This document shows, one piece after another, positions 1-8,347 of a DNA stretch of 64,000 nt (its first letter is position 1; every line of letters starts with the position of its first letter). Made by a program: the position numbers and the translations under genes. The DNA is taken from NCBI GenBank assembly GCA_017503575.1, contig JAFVSV010000040.1, forward strand, positions 21,579-85,578. Direction: 5' to 3'. The stretch is from Alistipes sp. GTDB taxonomy: Bacteria; Bacteroidota; Bacteroidia; Bacteroidales; Rikenellaceae. A model generated the notes under the pieces. It had not been told where the DNA came from, did not search any database, and saw only the letters and a list, made by a program, of their open reading frames with translations.

Positions 1-20
1 TAACGTCTCAACAACACCCT

Positions 21-1052
21 TTATTGCTTGATGTTGCGAACATGGCACTCCCACGCCCATGCCGAGCGTAGGGTGTCGGTGAGCTCACGCTCGGCACGCC
101 AGCCGAGCTCCTCGTTGGCGAGGGTTGTGTCTGCCCATACGGCGGTGACATCGCCTGCGCGTCGTGGTGCAACCTTATAGTTGAGCTTCAGGCTATTAGC
201 CTCCTCGAAGCCATGCACCAACTCGAGTACCGACACAGGACGACCTGTGCCGACATTGAATATCTCGAACGCCTCTTTGTTGCGACCTCCGACCATGCGG
301 TCGATGGCTACGACATGAGCGCGTGCAAGGTCGACGATATCTATGTAGTCGCGCAAGCATGAGCCGTCGGGCGTAGGGTAGTCGTCGCCAAAGATGCTCA
401 AGCACTCGCGCACGCCCGCTGCTGTCTGCGTGATGTATGGCACGAGGTTGTTGGGCACGCCACGTGGCAACTCACCTATGAGTGCCGAAGGGTGGGCACC
501 TATGGGGTTGAAGTAACGTAGTGCTATGCCGTTGAGGTGCTCCACAGCGGCTACGCTGTCGCGTAGGATATCCTCGGCCATCTGCTTGGTATTGCCGTAG
601 GGCGATGTTGCACTCTTGCGTGGCGTGCGCTCCGTCACGGGGAGCACGTCGGCATCGCCATATACCGTTGCGGATGATGAGAATACGATATTACGACGCT
701 CGTATCTTCGCATAAGGTCGAGGATGTTGACGAGCGATGTGATGTTGTTGTGGTAGTATTTTAGTGGCTCGGCAACGGACTCGCCTACAGCCTTATAGGC
801 GGCAAAGTGAATCACCGACTGGAAGTCGTGCTCGGCAAAGAGACGCTCCATAGCCTCCATGTCGCAACAGTCTGCCTCGATGAATGTGGGCTCCACACCC
901 GTTATCGCGGCGATGCCCGCGAGTGACGAGCGGTCGCTGTTCGATAGGTTGTCAACGATGATAACCTCGTAGCCAGCATTTATGAGCTCCACGGCGGTGT
1001 GTGAGCCTATGTATCCTGCGCCACCTGTGACAAGAACTTTTCTATTACTCAT
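21..1052 (-). CDS. galE: UDP-glucose 4-epimerase
   Basis: This cytoplasmic Leloir-pathway enzyme interconverts UDP-glucose and UDP-galactose and supplies sugar nucleotides for galactose use and glycan synthesis. The 343-residue protein has the usual family length. The N-terminal NAD-binding loop GGAGYIG lies at about residues 10-16. The catalytic SSSATVYG serine/threonine region and the YGNTK (YxxxK) motif follow in the middle, with a typical SDR C-terminal substrate domain. The ATG at 1052 has a matching -33/-7 promoter 26 bp upstream. It is a single-gene unit, divergent from the kinase gene. Identification is firm; strict Glc versus GlcNAc specificity cannot be read from the sequence. Confidence 0.96.
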   Translation of the reverse strand: MSNRKVLVTGGAGYIGSHTAVELINAGYEVIIVDNLSNSDRSSLAGIAAITGVEPTFIEADCCDMEAMERLFAEHDFQSVIHFAAYKAVGESVAEPLKYYHNNITSLVNILDLMRRYERRNIVFSSSATVYGDADVLPVTERTPRKSATSPYGNTKQMAEDILRDSVAAVEHLNGIALRYFNPIGAHPSALIGELPRGVPNNLVPYITQTAAGVRECLSIFGDDYPTPDGSCLRDYIDIVDLARAHVVAIDRMVGGRNKEAFEIFNVGTGRPVSVLELVHGFEEANSLKLNYKVAPRRAGDVTAVWADTTLANEELGWRAERELTDTLRSAWAWECHVRNIKQ

Positions 1053-1077
1053 AGCTAAAAAAGACTTTTACAACCTA

Positions 1078-1107
1078 CAAAGGTAAAAATTTTTTTGCTC
1101 ACCGCAA
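1078..1107 (-). promoter_or_regulatory. Bacteroidetes-type promoter of galE
   Basis: Read on the minus strand, TTG (1107-1105) is followed after 19 bp by TACCTTTG (1085-1078), which fits the Bacteroidetes primary sigma consensus TTG/TTTG-N19-21-TAnnTTTG. The predicted start site lies just upstream of the galE ATG. Confidence 0.75.
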
Positions 1108-1188
1108 TAATCATGTCAAAAAAGGAGGTGCGTAATCAATATATTTCACACTTTAATCCCGCAGCTTCGTACATTATTGTGCCAAAAG

Positions 1189-1220
1189 TTTGGTCAATAG
1201 GGCAATAATCAATATCTTTG
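1189..1220 (+). promoter_or_regulatory. Bacteroidetes-type promoter of the kinase gene
   Basis: TTTG (1189-1192), a 20-bp spacer and TATCTTTG (1213-1220) match the phylum consensus exactly. The -7 box covers the in-frame TTG codon at 1218, so that codon cannot be the translation start. This supports the ATG at 1254. Confidence 0.8.
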
Positions 1221-1253
1221 CTTTGCAAAAAACTAACTACACCTATCGAAGAG

Positions 1254-3506
1254 ATGTTGACAAATGGCGCGCTGCTACAAGACGGCAGATATCGAATTAT
1301 AGAGACCCTTGGTCGTGGAGGTTTTGGCGTGAACTATCTCGCCGAGCAGGTTATGGCCAAGCGCAAGGTGTGCATCAAGGAGTTTTTTCCGAAGGATTAT
1401 TATAAGCGCAATAGCGACACTGGAGCCTTGACCCTCTCGTCAAATGGCTTTGCCGAGGCGATGAATAGATGTCGTGACAAGTTCGTTAAGGAGGCTCAGA
1501 CCATTGCCGCCGTGGATCACCCTAACATCATCCCCATCTACGATGTCTTCGAGGAGAATAATACGGCGTACTATGTCATGGAGTACATCGAGGGAGAGTC
1601 GTTGAGTGTTACAGTAAAACGCATGGGAGCGCTTCCGGAGAGCAGAGCCGTCGCATATATTCAGCAGATAGCCAAGGCTCTCGAACACATACACGCTCAC
1701 AACATAATGCATCTCGATATAAAGCCAGGAAATATCATGGTGCGCGCGAAGGATGACCGCGCCATACTTATTGACTTTGGCCTATCGAAGCACTACGATG
1801 CAACGAGTGGTGAGGCTACATCGACCACTATTACAGGAATGAGCCACGGCTATGCTCCCGTGGAGCAATACCAGCAAGGAGGTGTTAAAAACTTCTCGCC
1901 CGAGACCGACATATATTCGCTCGGTGCGACACTATTCTACCTTGTTACGGGCACTATACCACCACATGCGGTAGATGTCGCCGACACAGGACTTCCCGAG
2001 TTGCCACCACATCTGTCGAGTAGCGTGCGTATGGCTATTAAGAGCGCCATGACAGATAAGCGCAAGAATAGACCCCATAGCGTAGCGGCGTTCGTAGCGC
2101 TACTAAATGGTTCGGCCAATAACCCTATCAGCGACGATGACGGCGACGATGAGATAACGCATATCGACATCGCCGTTAACGTAGCAACACCCAAGCCCAA
2201 GCAGGCGGATAAGGGTGCCGACAAGCCCAAGCAGGCAGATAAGGGTGCCGACAAACCCAGGCAGGCGGATAAGGGTGCTGACAAGCCCAAGCAGGCAGAT
2301 AAGGGTGCTGAGCGACACCGTCAGCCAGCAGCGCAAAAACCTAAGTCGAAGCGAGCCAAAGCAGGCCGTTGGTGGCTGTGGATGATTGTCGCGACCATCG
2401 TATCTGGTGCTGTCACATTCCTCGTGCTAAATAACAGCATGCAGACCTCCAAGAGCGGAGGTTCTATTCAGCATGATGGGGCAACAGGTGGCAATGCGCC
2501 CTCGTTGAGTCTCGACGAATATGAGGTGGTGATACCATTAGAGGCCGACAGCTACGAGTTCTTATTCGATGTTGACTCTCCAAAGAGGAGTGTACAGGTT
2601 GATGTCGCTGAAGATGATAAGGACTGGATTACCATTGTGAAGTGCGAAGAGAACAAGGTCTATTATAGCGTCACTGCCAATACGCTTCCCTATAACCGCT
2701 ATGGCGTGATTACATTGAGTTGCGATGGTACGATGTGCGCATCATACACCGTTACTCAGCTCTCCAAGGGGGAGGACTTCACCGTGAGCATCGCAGGCGT
2801 TGAGTTCAGGATGATATGGGTCGAGGGTGGTACATTTAAGATGGGCGACCCAGAGGATTCGGATAGTAGCGACGCTATGCAGCACGACGTTACGCTGAGT
2901 GGCTATTGGATAGCCCAAACGGAGGTTACCCAGGAGCTATGGAGAGCCGTTATGGGCACAACCGTTGAGAGCATCGTACACGATGGGCGTGGTGGTGACA
3001 CAGAGGTAAATGGCGTTGGCCGTGACTACCCAATGTACAACGTGGGTTATGATGATGCCATCAACTTCTGCAAAGAGCTAAATGCCATGACTGGTCATAA
3101 GTATAACTTCCAGCTCCCTACCGAGGCTCAGTGGGAGTATGCAGCCCGTGGACGTCAAGATGATGATTATGAGTATAGTGGCAGTCGTCGTGTCAGTAGG
3201 GTGGCAAGATATATGGCAAATAGCAATGGTGGAGCAAACAGTGTTATGTCGTTGGCTCCCAATAGCCTTGGCATATACGATATGAGCGGCAATGTGTGGG
3301 AGTGGTGCTACGATTGGTATGGCGACTACTCTTCATCGGCACAGACAAATCCTACGGGACCTCGCGACGGCAAGGTTCGCGTAATTCGTGGTGGCGCGTG
3401 GAACAACGAGGCTTCGGCATGCCGTGTCACCTATCGCAATAATACAGACCCATCTGACCGATATAGCACATTAGGCTTTCGCGTAGTTGCCACTACATGT
3501 TTATAG
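1254..3506 (+). CDS. Membrane Ser/Thr protein kinase with BACON-like and sulfatase-modifying-factor-like domains
   Basis: This is a 750-residue fusion. The cytoplasmic Hanks-type kinase has glycine loop GRGGFG (20-25), ATP lysine K42, catalytic HLDIKPGN (H153-N160) and DFG (D174). A Lys/Pro/Asp linker made of four near-identical 10-residue repeats follows (about 314-353). Next come a transmembrane helix (about 373-392), a BACON-like beta domain (about 418-505), and a C-terminal FGE/SUMF1/PvdO-like domain with LPTEAQWEYAARG, MSGNVWEWCYDW and GGAW...GFRV. In the final block only one Cys aligns with the FGE active-site region, so formylglycine generation is doubtful and a binding role is more likely. 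The architecture suggests outside-to-inside signalling. The start was chosen because the upstream TTG lies in the promoter. Confidence 0.9.
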   Translation: MLTNGALLQDGRYRIIETLGRGGFGVNYLAEQVMAKRKVCIKEFFPKDYYKRNSDTGALTLSSNGFAEAMNRCRDKFVKEAQTIAAVDHPNIIPIYDVFEENNTAYYVMEYIEGESLSVTVKRMGALPESRAVAYIQQIAKALEHIHAHNIMHLDIKPGNIMVRAKDDRAILIDFGLSKHYDATSGEATSTTITGMSHGYAPVEQYQQGGVKNFSPETDIYSLGATLFYLVTGTIPPHAVDVADTGLPELPPHLSSSVRMAIKSAMTDKRKNRPHSVAAFVALLNGSANNPISDDDGDDEITHIDIAVNVATPKPKQADKGADKPKQADKGADKPRQADKGADKPKQADKGAERHRQPAAQKPKSKRAKAGRWWLWMIVATIVSGAVTFLVLNNSMQTSKSGGSIQHDGATGGNAPSLSLDEYEVVIPLEADSYEFLFDVDSPKRSVQVDVAEDDKDWITIVKCEENKVYYSVTANTLPYNRYGVITLSCDGTMCASYTVTQLSKGEDFTVSIAGVEFRMIWVEGGTFKMGDPEDSDSSDAMQHDVTLSGYWIAQTEVTQELWRAVMGTTVESIVHDGRGGDTEVNGVGRDYPMYNVGYDDAINFCKELNAMTGHKYNFQLPTEAQWEYAARGRQDDDYEYSGSRRVSRVARYMANSNGGANSVMSLAPNSLGIYDMSGNVWEWCYDWYGDYSSSAQTNPTGPRDGKVRVIRGGAWNNEASACRVTYRNNTDPSDRYSTLGFRVVATTCL
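2193..2312 (+). repeat. Four tandem 30-bp repeats coding the kinase linker
   Basis: Copies begin at 2193, 2223, 2253 and 2283 and differ by a few substitutions. They encode K-P-K/R-Q-A-D-K-G-A-D/E repeats between the kinase domain and the membrane helix. The high DNA identity suggests recent copy-number change. Confidence 0.9.
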
Positions 3507-3532
3507 TATAGGGGCGTTGCGAGAAGGTAGGG

Positions 3533-3602
3533 AGAGATAACAGAGATAATGGAGACAATAGCGAAGTCGGGTATCATTTCCCCTGCTGTCTCTGTTGTCT
3601 CT
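3533..3602 (+). terminator. Long imperfect hairpin after the kinase gene
   Basis: The arms 3533-3552 and 3582-3602 are complementary with several G-U-type differences and a roughly 29-nt loop, followed by a short T-rich stretch. It could end the kinase transcript or be a decayed dispersed repeat. Confidence 0.4.
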
Positions 3603-3625
3603 TTGTCGAGTGTTGTGCGTATATC

Positions 3626-3656
3626 TTTCATCCTTCAAATAATTTTGCTACCTTTG
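3626..3656 (+). promoter_or_regulatory. Probable promoter of the GH2 gene
   Basis: TACCTTTG (3649-3656) matches the -7 consensus. A degenerate TTTC (3626-3629) lies 19 bp upstream. Transcription would begin near 3663, which favours the ATG at 3687 over the ATG at 3663. Confidence 0.6.
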
Positions 3657-3686
3657 TGTGGCATGAAGCAACTAAAATATAGATAT

Positions 3687-6188
3687 ATGAGACGACTTCT
3701 TTTATTAGCCGTAGCCCTATTAGGTATATGCGTAGTGGCTGAGGCACAGATGCGTAGCAAGCAACTATTGGAGAAGGGATGGCGCTTTACGCGCGATGAT
3801 AATGCCGCCTTTAGCACCGTCGACTACAACGATGCCAAGTGGCAGCAGGTGACCATCCCTCACGACTGGGCGATATACGGCCCCTTCAGCATCAACAACG
3901 ACAGACAGAACGTAGCCATCACGCAGGATGGCCAGAAGGAGGCTATGGAGCACGCTGGCCGCACGGGAGGTCTTCCCTTTGTTGGCGTGGGTTGGTATCG
4001 TCTTGAGTTTGAGGCCGATGACTTCGCCGAGGGCAAGCGTGCTACGCTCATCTTCGATGGCGCCATGAGTCACGCGCGCGTATATGTAAATGGTCACGAG
4101 GTGGGCTACTGGCCATACGGCTATAACTCGTTCCACTTCGACATCACCGACTACCTCAAGCAGGGCGAGAAGAACACCCTTGCCGTGCGTCTCGAGAACG
4201 AGAATGAGTCGTCACGCTGGTATCCAGGTGCTGGCCTCTACCGCAATGTACACCTTGTCGTCACCAACGACGTCCACATCCCTGTATGGGGCACGCAGGT
4301 TACAACGCCACGCATCACCGATGCCTTGGCACGCGTAGAGCTGCGCACAAAGGTTGAGGCGGCTGGTCATGACCTTGAGCGTATAAGTATCAAGACCAAT
4401 ATTATTGATGATAAGGGTGTCGTCGTAGCCTCTGCAACGGATAGGGTGAGCCCTTACGAGAACTCGCTCTTCGAGCAGTCGTTCGACGTTGCGAGCCCCA
4501 AGCTATGGAGCGTGGATGCCCCAACGCTATACACTGCGCAGTCGCAACTATACCTCGACGATGAGCTTGTGGATGAGTACACCACACGCTTCGGTATTCG
4601 CAGTATAGAGATTGTCCCTGGCGAGGGCATGTACATCAATGGTGAGCTCGAGAAGTTCCGCGGCGTATGCAACCACCACGACCTCGGTCCCTTGGGTGCT
4701 GCCGTGAACGATGCTGCCATACGTCGCCAGATACGCATAATGAAGGATATGGGCTGTAATGCCATACGCACATCGCACAACATGCCCGCCCCCGAGCTTG
4801 TTGAGGCGTGCGACGAGATGGGCATGATGCTCATGCTCGAGACCTTCGACGAGTGGCGTACGCCAAAGCTCTCGAATGGCTACCACAAGCACTTCGACGA
4901 GTGGGTGGAGCGCGATATCGTGAACCTCATGCACCACTATCGTAACAATCCGAGTGTCGTCATGTGGTGCATAGGCAACGAGGTGCCCGACCAGGGAGAC
5001 CTTATCTGGGGCCCCAAGCTCTCGCTTATGCTTCAGAATATATGCCACCGCGAGGATCCTACACGCCCCGTAACGCAAGGCATGGACCAACCACACAACG
5101 TGGTATATAACAACATGGCGGCGACGATGGATGTCGCAGGCTTCAACTACCGCCCTCATCGCTATCCTGACAACTACCTACGTCTGCCACAGCAGATTAT
5201 CCTCGGCTCGGAGACCGCCTCGACGGTAAGTAGCCGTGGCGTATATAAGTTCCCTGTTGAGCGTCGCTCGATGGCTACCTACGATGACCACCAGTCATCA
5301 TCGTACGACGTGGAGCATTGCTCGTGGTCGAACCTCCCCGAGGACGACTGGATTTGGCACGACGACATGGAGTGGTGTATTGGCGAGTTCGTATGGACAG
5401 GCTTCGACTACCTCGGTGAGCCTACGCCATACTATACCGACTGGCCAAGTCACTCGTCGCTCTTCGGTATTGTCGACCTCGCGGGACTACCCAAGGACCG
5501 CTACTACCTCTATCGTAGCCACTGGAACAAGGAGGAAGAGACACTACACATCCTCCCACACTGGACATGGCCGGGGCGTGAGGGCGAGACAACCCCTATA
5601 TTCGTATATACTAACTACCCAAGTGCCGAGCTCTTCATCAATGGCGTGAGTCAGGGTGTGCGCACCAAGGATATGAGCGTCACAGCGGAGAACACCATGC
5701 ACGAGGAGGAGAGCGCCTCGAGCTTCAAGCGCCAGCAGCGCTACCGCCTGATGTGGATGGATACGAAGTATGAGCCAGGTGTCGTTAAGGTTGTCGCCTA
5801 CAACGATAAGGGCGAGGCTGTTGCCGAGAGCGAGATGCGCACGGCGGGTGCTCCACACCATATCGAGCTTGTTGCCGATAGGGCGACGATTGCTGCCGAT
5901 GGCCGTGACCTCGCGTTCGTAACGGTTAGGGTTGTAGATAAGGATGGCAACCTATGCCCCGATGCCCAGCATCAGATAAAGTATAACGTTAAGGGCGAGG
6001 GTTGGTATCGCGCGGGTGCGAGTGGTAACCCTATATCGTTGGAGCCCTTCCACGAGCCTAAGATGAAGGTCTTTAATGGTATGATGACAGCCATCGTGCA
6101 GAGCACCGAGGAGGAGGGTGCGATAACCCTAACGGCGACCGCCAAGGGTCTCAAGTCGGCAAAGATTGTTGTCAAGACCACGAAGTAG
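3687..6188 (+). CDS. Glycoside hydrolase family 2 beta-galactosidase-like enzyme
   Basis: This 833-residue secreted or periplasmic retaining glycosidase cleaves terminal beta-galactosides or related beta-glycosides. The signal peptide runs to about residue 20 and ends AEA. It is followed by the GH2 sugar-binding domain (SRWYPGAGLYRNVHL), an immunoglobulin-like domain and the TIM barrel. The acid/base glutamate lies in IGNEVPDQ (E432) and the nucleophile in LGSETAS (E509). The C-terminal part resembles the DUF4982/Ig-like modules of Bacteroidetes GH2 proteins. The ATG at 3687 was chosen over those at 3549 and 3663 because of the promoter position and because it gives a clean signal peptide. 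It converges on the GH97 gene. Substrate specificity (galactoside, glucuronide, other) is not resolved. Confidence 0.9.
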   Translation: MRRLLLLAVALLGICVVAEAQMRSKQLLEKGWRFTRDDNAAFSTVDYNDAKWQQVTIPHDWAIYGPFSINNDRQNVAITQDGQKEAMEHAGRTGGLPFVGVGWYRLEFEADDFAEGKRATLIFDGAMSHARVYVNGHEVGYWPYGYNSFHFDITDYLKQGEKNTLAVRLENENESSRWYPGAGLYRNVHLVVTNDVHIPVWGTQVTTPRITDALARVELRTKVEAAGHDLERISIKTNIIDDKGVVVASATDRVSPYENSLFEQSFDVASPKLWSVDAPTLYTAQSQLYLDDELVDEYTTRFGIRSIEIVPGEGMYINGELEKFRGVCNHHDLGPLGAAVNDAAIRRQIRIMKDMGCNAIRTSHNMPAPELVEACDEMGMMLMLETFDEWRTPKLSNGYHKHFDEWVERDIVNLMHHYRNNPSVVMWCIGNEVPDQGDLIWGPKLSLMLQNICHREDPTRPVTQGMDQPHNVVYNNMAATMDVAGFNYRPHRYPDNYLRLPQQIILGSETASTVSSRGVYKFPVERRSMATYDDHQSSSYDVEHCSWSNLPEDDWIWHDDMEWCIGEFVWTGFDYLGEPTPYYTDWPSHSSLFGIVDLAGLPKDRYYLYRSHWNKEEETLHILPHWTWPGREGETTPIFVYTNYPSAELFINGVSQGVRTKDMSVTAENTMHEEESASSFKRQQRYRLMWMDTKYEPGVVKVVAYNDKGEAVAESEMRTAGAPHHIELVADRATIAADGRDLAFVTVRVVDKDGNLCPDAQHQIKYNVKGEGWYRAGASGNPISLEPFHEPKMKVFNGMMTAIVQSTEEEGAITLTATAKGLKSAKIVVKTTK

Positions 6189-6199
6189 TCGGGCATAAC

Positions 6200-6241
6200 A
6201 AAATGGAGGTGGCTAATTAACTTTTTAGTCACCTCCATTTT
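6200..6241. terminator. Bidirectional terminator between GH2 and GH97
   Basis: The arms 6200-6214 and 6227-6241 form a 15-bp stem with one mismatch. The outer bases are A-rich on one side and T-rich on the other, so it can terminate both convergent transcripts. Confidence 0.85.
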
Positions 6242-6254
6242 TGCGCTTATGTTG

Positions 6255-8318
6255 CTACTGCTTCGAGATTGCAATCGCAAAGCCACCACCAGCACCCATG
6301 CGCAGCGTGAGCGTGTCGTTAGCCGTAACACTCTTGCTCTCAACGACGTAGTCCGTAGGATAGGTGTTCCATGCCGCACGCTCCGAGTCGCGGTATATCG
6401 TAGCCTTGTAGTTACAGTCCTTGTCCAAGAAGTCGAGCGACAGGCTCACCTCGCGTGCTGTGCCATCTGTGATGCCACCAACATACCAGCTATCAGAGTG
6501 CTTATCGCGGCGTGCTACGACAACATAGTCGCCCACCGCGGCATCGAGCACCTTTGTGGTGTACCAGTCAACGGGCACCTCGCGGATGAACCCAAGTGCG
6601 TCGGGGTGCTCGGCGTAGTTCTCCGGAAGGTCGGCAACCATCTGTATAGGGCTATAAAATACAACGTATAGTGCCAACTGATGCGCGAGGGTCGAGTTCA
6701 CGAAGTAGGTGTAGTCGTAGTTCTCATCTACGCGGTACTCCTCGTTGGCGGCTGCCTTGTTTACGGTATTGTGGTAGCGCACGTCGAAGATGCCTGGGGT
6801 GAAGTCCATAGCACCTGCTACGTTGCGCGTAAAGGGTAGTATTGTGTTGTGGCTTATCGAGTTACCGCTATTCCACGCCTGCCACTCCTGTCCACGCATA
6901 CCCTCGTCACTCACCAAGTTGGGGTATGTGCGGCATATACCTGTAGGGTGCACTGGCTCGTGTATGTCTACTGTCAGGTGGTGCTCGGCAGCCTCCATAA
7001 CCGTTCTATTGTAGTGGTCTACCATCTCGCGGCTATTATGCTGGCGGTTGGCGATGTTGCCGACATAGCCCGTCTTGACAGAGCCAACACCCTTCGAGGC
7101 GTAGTAGGCATAGGCGTCGCTCATCTGTGCCTCATAGTTCTCGACATTGGCGTATGTCTCGTGGTGACCTATGAGCATCACGCCGCGCTCACGGGCGTAG
7201 GCTGTGATGTAGTCTATGTCGAAGTCGGGGTATGGCTGGCAGTAGTCAAATCGCTCGCCACGACCCCAGCCTACGTTCCAGCCCTCGACCAAGACGCCAC
7301 CAAAGCCATTCTCGGCGGCAAAGTCGATATAGCGGCAGACATTCTCGGTTGTTGCGCAGTGTGGCGCACTGCCATCCATATCCCATGTCGAACGCTTGAG
7401 GTGCATCTCCCACCATACGCCAACATACTTCATAGGCTTAATCCACGATGTATCCTCCAGGCGGCATGGCTCGTTGAGGTTGAGTATCAGCGACGACTCA
7501 ATAAGCGCTCCTGCGCGGTTGCCGACAATCGCCACGCGCCATGGTGTGGCAAAGGGCAATGTAACCACACTCTTTGCCGTGCCTACCGAGGCGAGGTCCG
7601 AGGTGAGTGTGTTGCTCTTGGCGTCGTAGCGTAGGCTCATGGCGGGGTAGTGCCATAGCGCCGCCTCGTGTATCGAGATATGCGTGCCTCGCTCGGTGAC
7701 CATCGTGACAGGGGTGTTTACAGCGGGGTAGGGGAGCTTTCGCTCGCTGCTCGACGATAGCTCCATAGTCTCGCGTGTGATGCCGCTGAGCGATGTGTTA
7801 ACATAGCCAAACTCATCATCATCGTAGCTGCCAGCAATCCAGTAGGTGTTGTAGGCGTCGTTACCGAGGGTGAACGACGTTGACTCGTCGATGATTGTTG
7901 CCTCGCCCTCGCCCTCGAGACGATAGCGTATGGCAAGACCATCATCATAGAGACGCATATCAATGTAAAGCACATTGTCGCGCTTGGTCATCAGCTTGGC
8001 GCTCATAGCGTTATAGTTGTCGCGGATGGTGGCATACTGACCCCATACAGGCTCCCAGGTATTGTCCTCCGAGTAGTGTGCGACATCATTAAGACGCAGC
8101 CCGCTACGCATATCCTCCTCCGTGGTGACGATGCCCAGGGGCGAGGCCTTGATAATCTCCTCGTCGTTAAAGCTGAGGGTGTAGTGTGGTGTTCCCCTCT
8201 TGTCAACATGAAGTGATGCTGTCAGCTGCTCGTCGGGCGAGCTGAGTGTAATGGGACGCTTGGCGCTGACCTCACAAACCATTAGTAGCGCCATGATACC
8301 AAGTAATAAATTCCTCAT
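6255..8318 (-). CDS. Glycoside hydrolase family 97 alpha-glucosidase (SusB-like)
   Basis: This 687-residue periplasmic calcium-dependent exo-alpha-glycosidase has a signal peptide ending near VSA (residue 20), an N-terminal beta-sandwich and a TIM barrel. The glutamates in GHHETYANV (E387), IHEPVHPTG (E454) and MRGQEW (E478) have spacing like the E439/E508/E532 set of the inverting enzyme SusB. The position that holds the nucleophile Asp in retaining GH97 galactosidases appears to be Gly (VKTGYVGN, about 417). An inverting alpha-glucosidase is therefore the better reading. The start at 8318 was chosen for the signal peptide; the frame is open upstream into rlmD. It lies 29 bp after rlmD as the last gene of that operon. 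Confidence 0.9.
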   Translation of the reverse strand: MRNLLLGIMALLMVCEVSAKRPITLSSPDEQLTASLHVDKRGTPHYTLSFNDEEIIKASPLGIVTTEEDMRSGLRLNDVAHYSEDNTWEPVWGQYATIRDNYNAMSAKLMTKRDNVLYIDMRLYDDGLAIRYRLEGEGEATIIDESTSFTLGNDAYNTYWIAGSYDDDEFGYVNTSLSGITRETMELSSSSERKLPYPAVNTPVTMVTERGTHISIHEAALWHYPAMSLRYDAKSNTLTSDLASVGTAKSVVTLPFATPWRVAIVGNRAGALIESSLILNLNEPCRLEDTSWIKPMKYVGVWWEMHLKRSTWDMDGSAPHCATTENVCRYIDFAAENGFGGVLVEGWNVGWGRGERFDYCQPYPDFDIDYITAYARERGVMLIGHHETYANVENYEAQMSDAYAYYASKGVGSVKTGYVGNIANRQHNSREMVDHYNRTVMEAAEHHLTVDIHEPVHPTGICRTYPNLVSDEGMRGQEWQAWNSGNSISHNTILPFTRNVAGAMDFTPGIFDVRYHNTVNKAAANEEYRVDENYDYTYFVNSTLAHQLALYVVFYSPIQMVADLPENYAEHPDALGFIREVPVDWYTTKVLDAAVGDYVVVARRDKHSDSWYVGGITDGTAREVSLSLDFLDKDCNYKATIYRDSERAAWNTYPTDYVVESKSVTANDTLTLRMGAGGGFAIAISKQ

Positions 8319-8347
8319 AATAAGCGTATTATTATATTTACTGCGGT

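Noticed and set aside
1218-1253. TTG start for the kinase gene
   Set aside because: The TTG overlaps the -7 box of a consensus promoter, and the ATG at 1254 gives the usual kinase N-terminus.
3549-3686. Longer N-terminus for the GH2 protein
   Set aside because: It lies upstream of the promoter and would bury the signal peptide 46 residues inside the protein.
6849-7634. 261-residue frame antisense to GH97
   Set aside because: It lies wholly inside the GH97 gene in a shadow frame with no conserved features.
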